A stretch of 64,000 nt of DNA from contig CABIZO010000002.1 of NCBI GenBank assembly GCA_902363255.1, forward strand, positions 1-64,000, given 5' to 3'. Numbering within the stretch: the stretch's first letter is position 1; every line of letters starts with the position of its first letter. The stretch is from Peptostreptococcaceae bacterium (GTDB lineage Bacteria; Bacillota; Clostridia; Peptostreptococcales; Peptostreptococcaceae). Position numbers and translations under genes: made by a program. Shown here one piece after another: positions 63,831 through 64,000 of this stretch. The notes beneath the pieces were generated by a model that was not told the DNA's origin, did no database searches, and saw only the letters and a program-made list of their open reading frames with translations.

Positions 63831-63863
63831 AAAAGAAAAGAAAATAAAAAAGAAAAGAAAATG
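63808..63863 (+). repeat. A/G-only tandem repeat across the end of the membrane protein gene
   Basis: A unit of about 18 bases, AAAAAAGAAAAGAAAATA, repeats roughly three times. The first copy contains the stop codon of the polylysine protein. Slippage in such a tract can change the tail length. Confidence 0.75.
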
Positions 63864-63892
63864 AGAATTAAGGAAAAGAATTATTTTAGAAG

Positions 63893-63920
63893 AGTCATCT
63901 CAAAAGAGATGGCTTTTTTG
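63893..63920 (+). terminator. Terminator near the right end of the window
   Basis: AGTCATCTC (63893-63901) pairs with GAGATGGCT (63906-63914), one wobble, AAAA loop, followed by T6. Confidence 0.88.
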
Positions 63921-64000
63921 CATTTCAAAAGAGTCGAGTTAGGAAACATAATTGTGATTAATGTATTTATGATACAAAAATCTGAAAATGGTCTATAATA

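Overview
This is AT-rich (clearly below 35% GC by eye) Firmicutes DNA. The 3' end of a 23S rRNA gene, strong AAAGGAG/GGGGAG ribosome binding sites, TTG/GTG starts next to good Shine-Dalgarno sites and the gene families present all point to an anaerobic member of the Clostridia. Peptostreptococcaceae-like is my best guess, but that is inference from gene content and 23S similarity by eye.

Layout. (1) 1-400: 23S rRNA 3' end, then tRNA-Thr(UGU) and a terminator, with no 5S gene in between. (2) 600-7300: housekeeping and nutrition genes: a YfcC-family carrier, PepD dipeptidase, a PHP phosphatase, a YitT protein (minus strand) and a BCCT transporter. (3) 7438-26227: a colinear exopolysaccharide/capsule locus of the Wzx/Wzy type. 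It has a WYL regulator, Wzz-like chain-length protein, BY-kinase, membrane nucleotide-sugar dehydratase, initiating sugar transferase, about ten glycosyltransferases, an EpsG-like polymerase, a pyruvyl transferase and a Wzx flippase. (4) 26230-31560: a gene graveyard continuing the sugar locus. It holds a DUF6625-like fragment, two separate 3' remnants of glmS, an N-terminal galE remnant, a glycosyltransferase broken by one frameshift, one intact glycosyltransferase, unrecognised ORF scraps and a peptidoglycan-binding-domain remnant. (5) 31608-40872: metallophosphoesterase, short YitT protein, an oligopeptide ABC transporter operon and MurJ. (6) 41112-52316: a radical-SAM peptide (RiPP) locus. 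It has a broken PqqD copy, a Ser/His signal-peptidase-like protease, an ABC exporter, a 1015-residue secreted VWA protein with a long structured leader, an 89-residue Cys-containing precursor peptide, an HprK-like kinase, a radical SAM/SPASM enzyme, a membrane-anchored Ser/Asn-rich protein, an intact PqqD and a nucleotidyltransferase. (7) 52426-54907: two LytR-CpsA-Psr family genes, the second lacking the expected arginines, around a frameshifted membrane protein gene. (8) 55269-60775: AbgT-type transporter plus two M20 peptidases with a convergent regulator, probably aminobenzoyl-glutamate or peptide salvage. (9) 60936-63830: a secreted transglutaminase-like protein with Ig-like and fibronectin-like repeats, and a small membrane protein with a polylysine tail.

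The most interesting system is region 6. A leader-core peptide with four cysteines lies between a VWA surface protein and an HprK-like kinase/radical SAM pair, with a dedicated exporter and protease. The enzymes predict a modified peptide, the VWA and anchored proteins suggest a cell-surface role, and the leader of the VWA gene carries several inverted repeats and a candidate pseudoknot. No function is established by the sequence alone.
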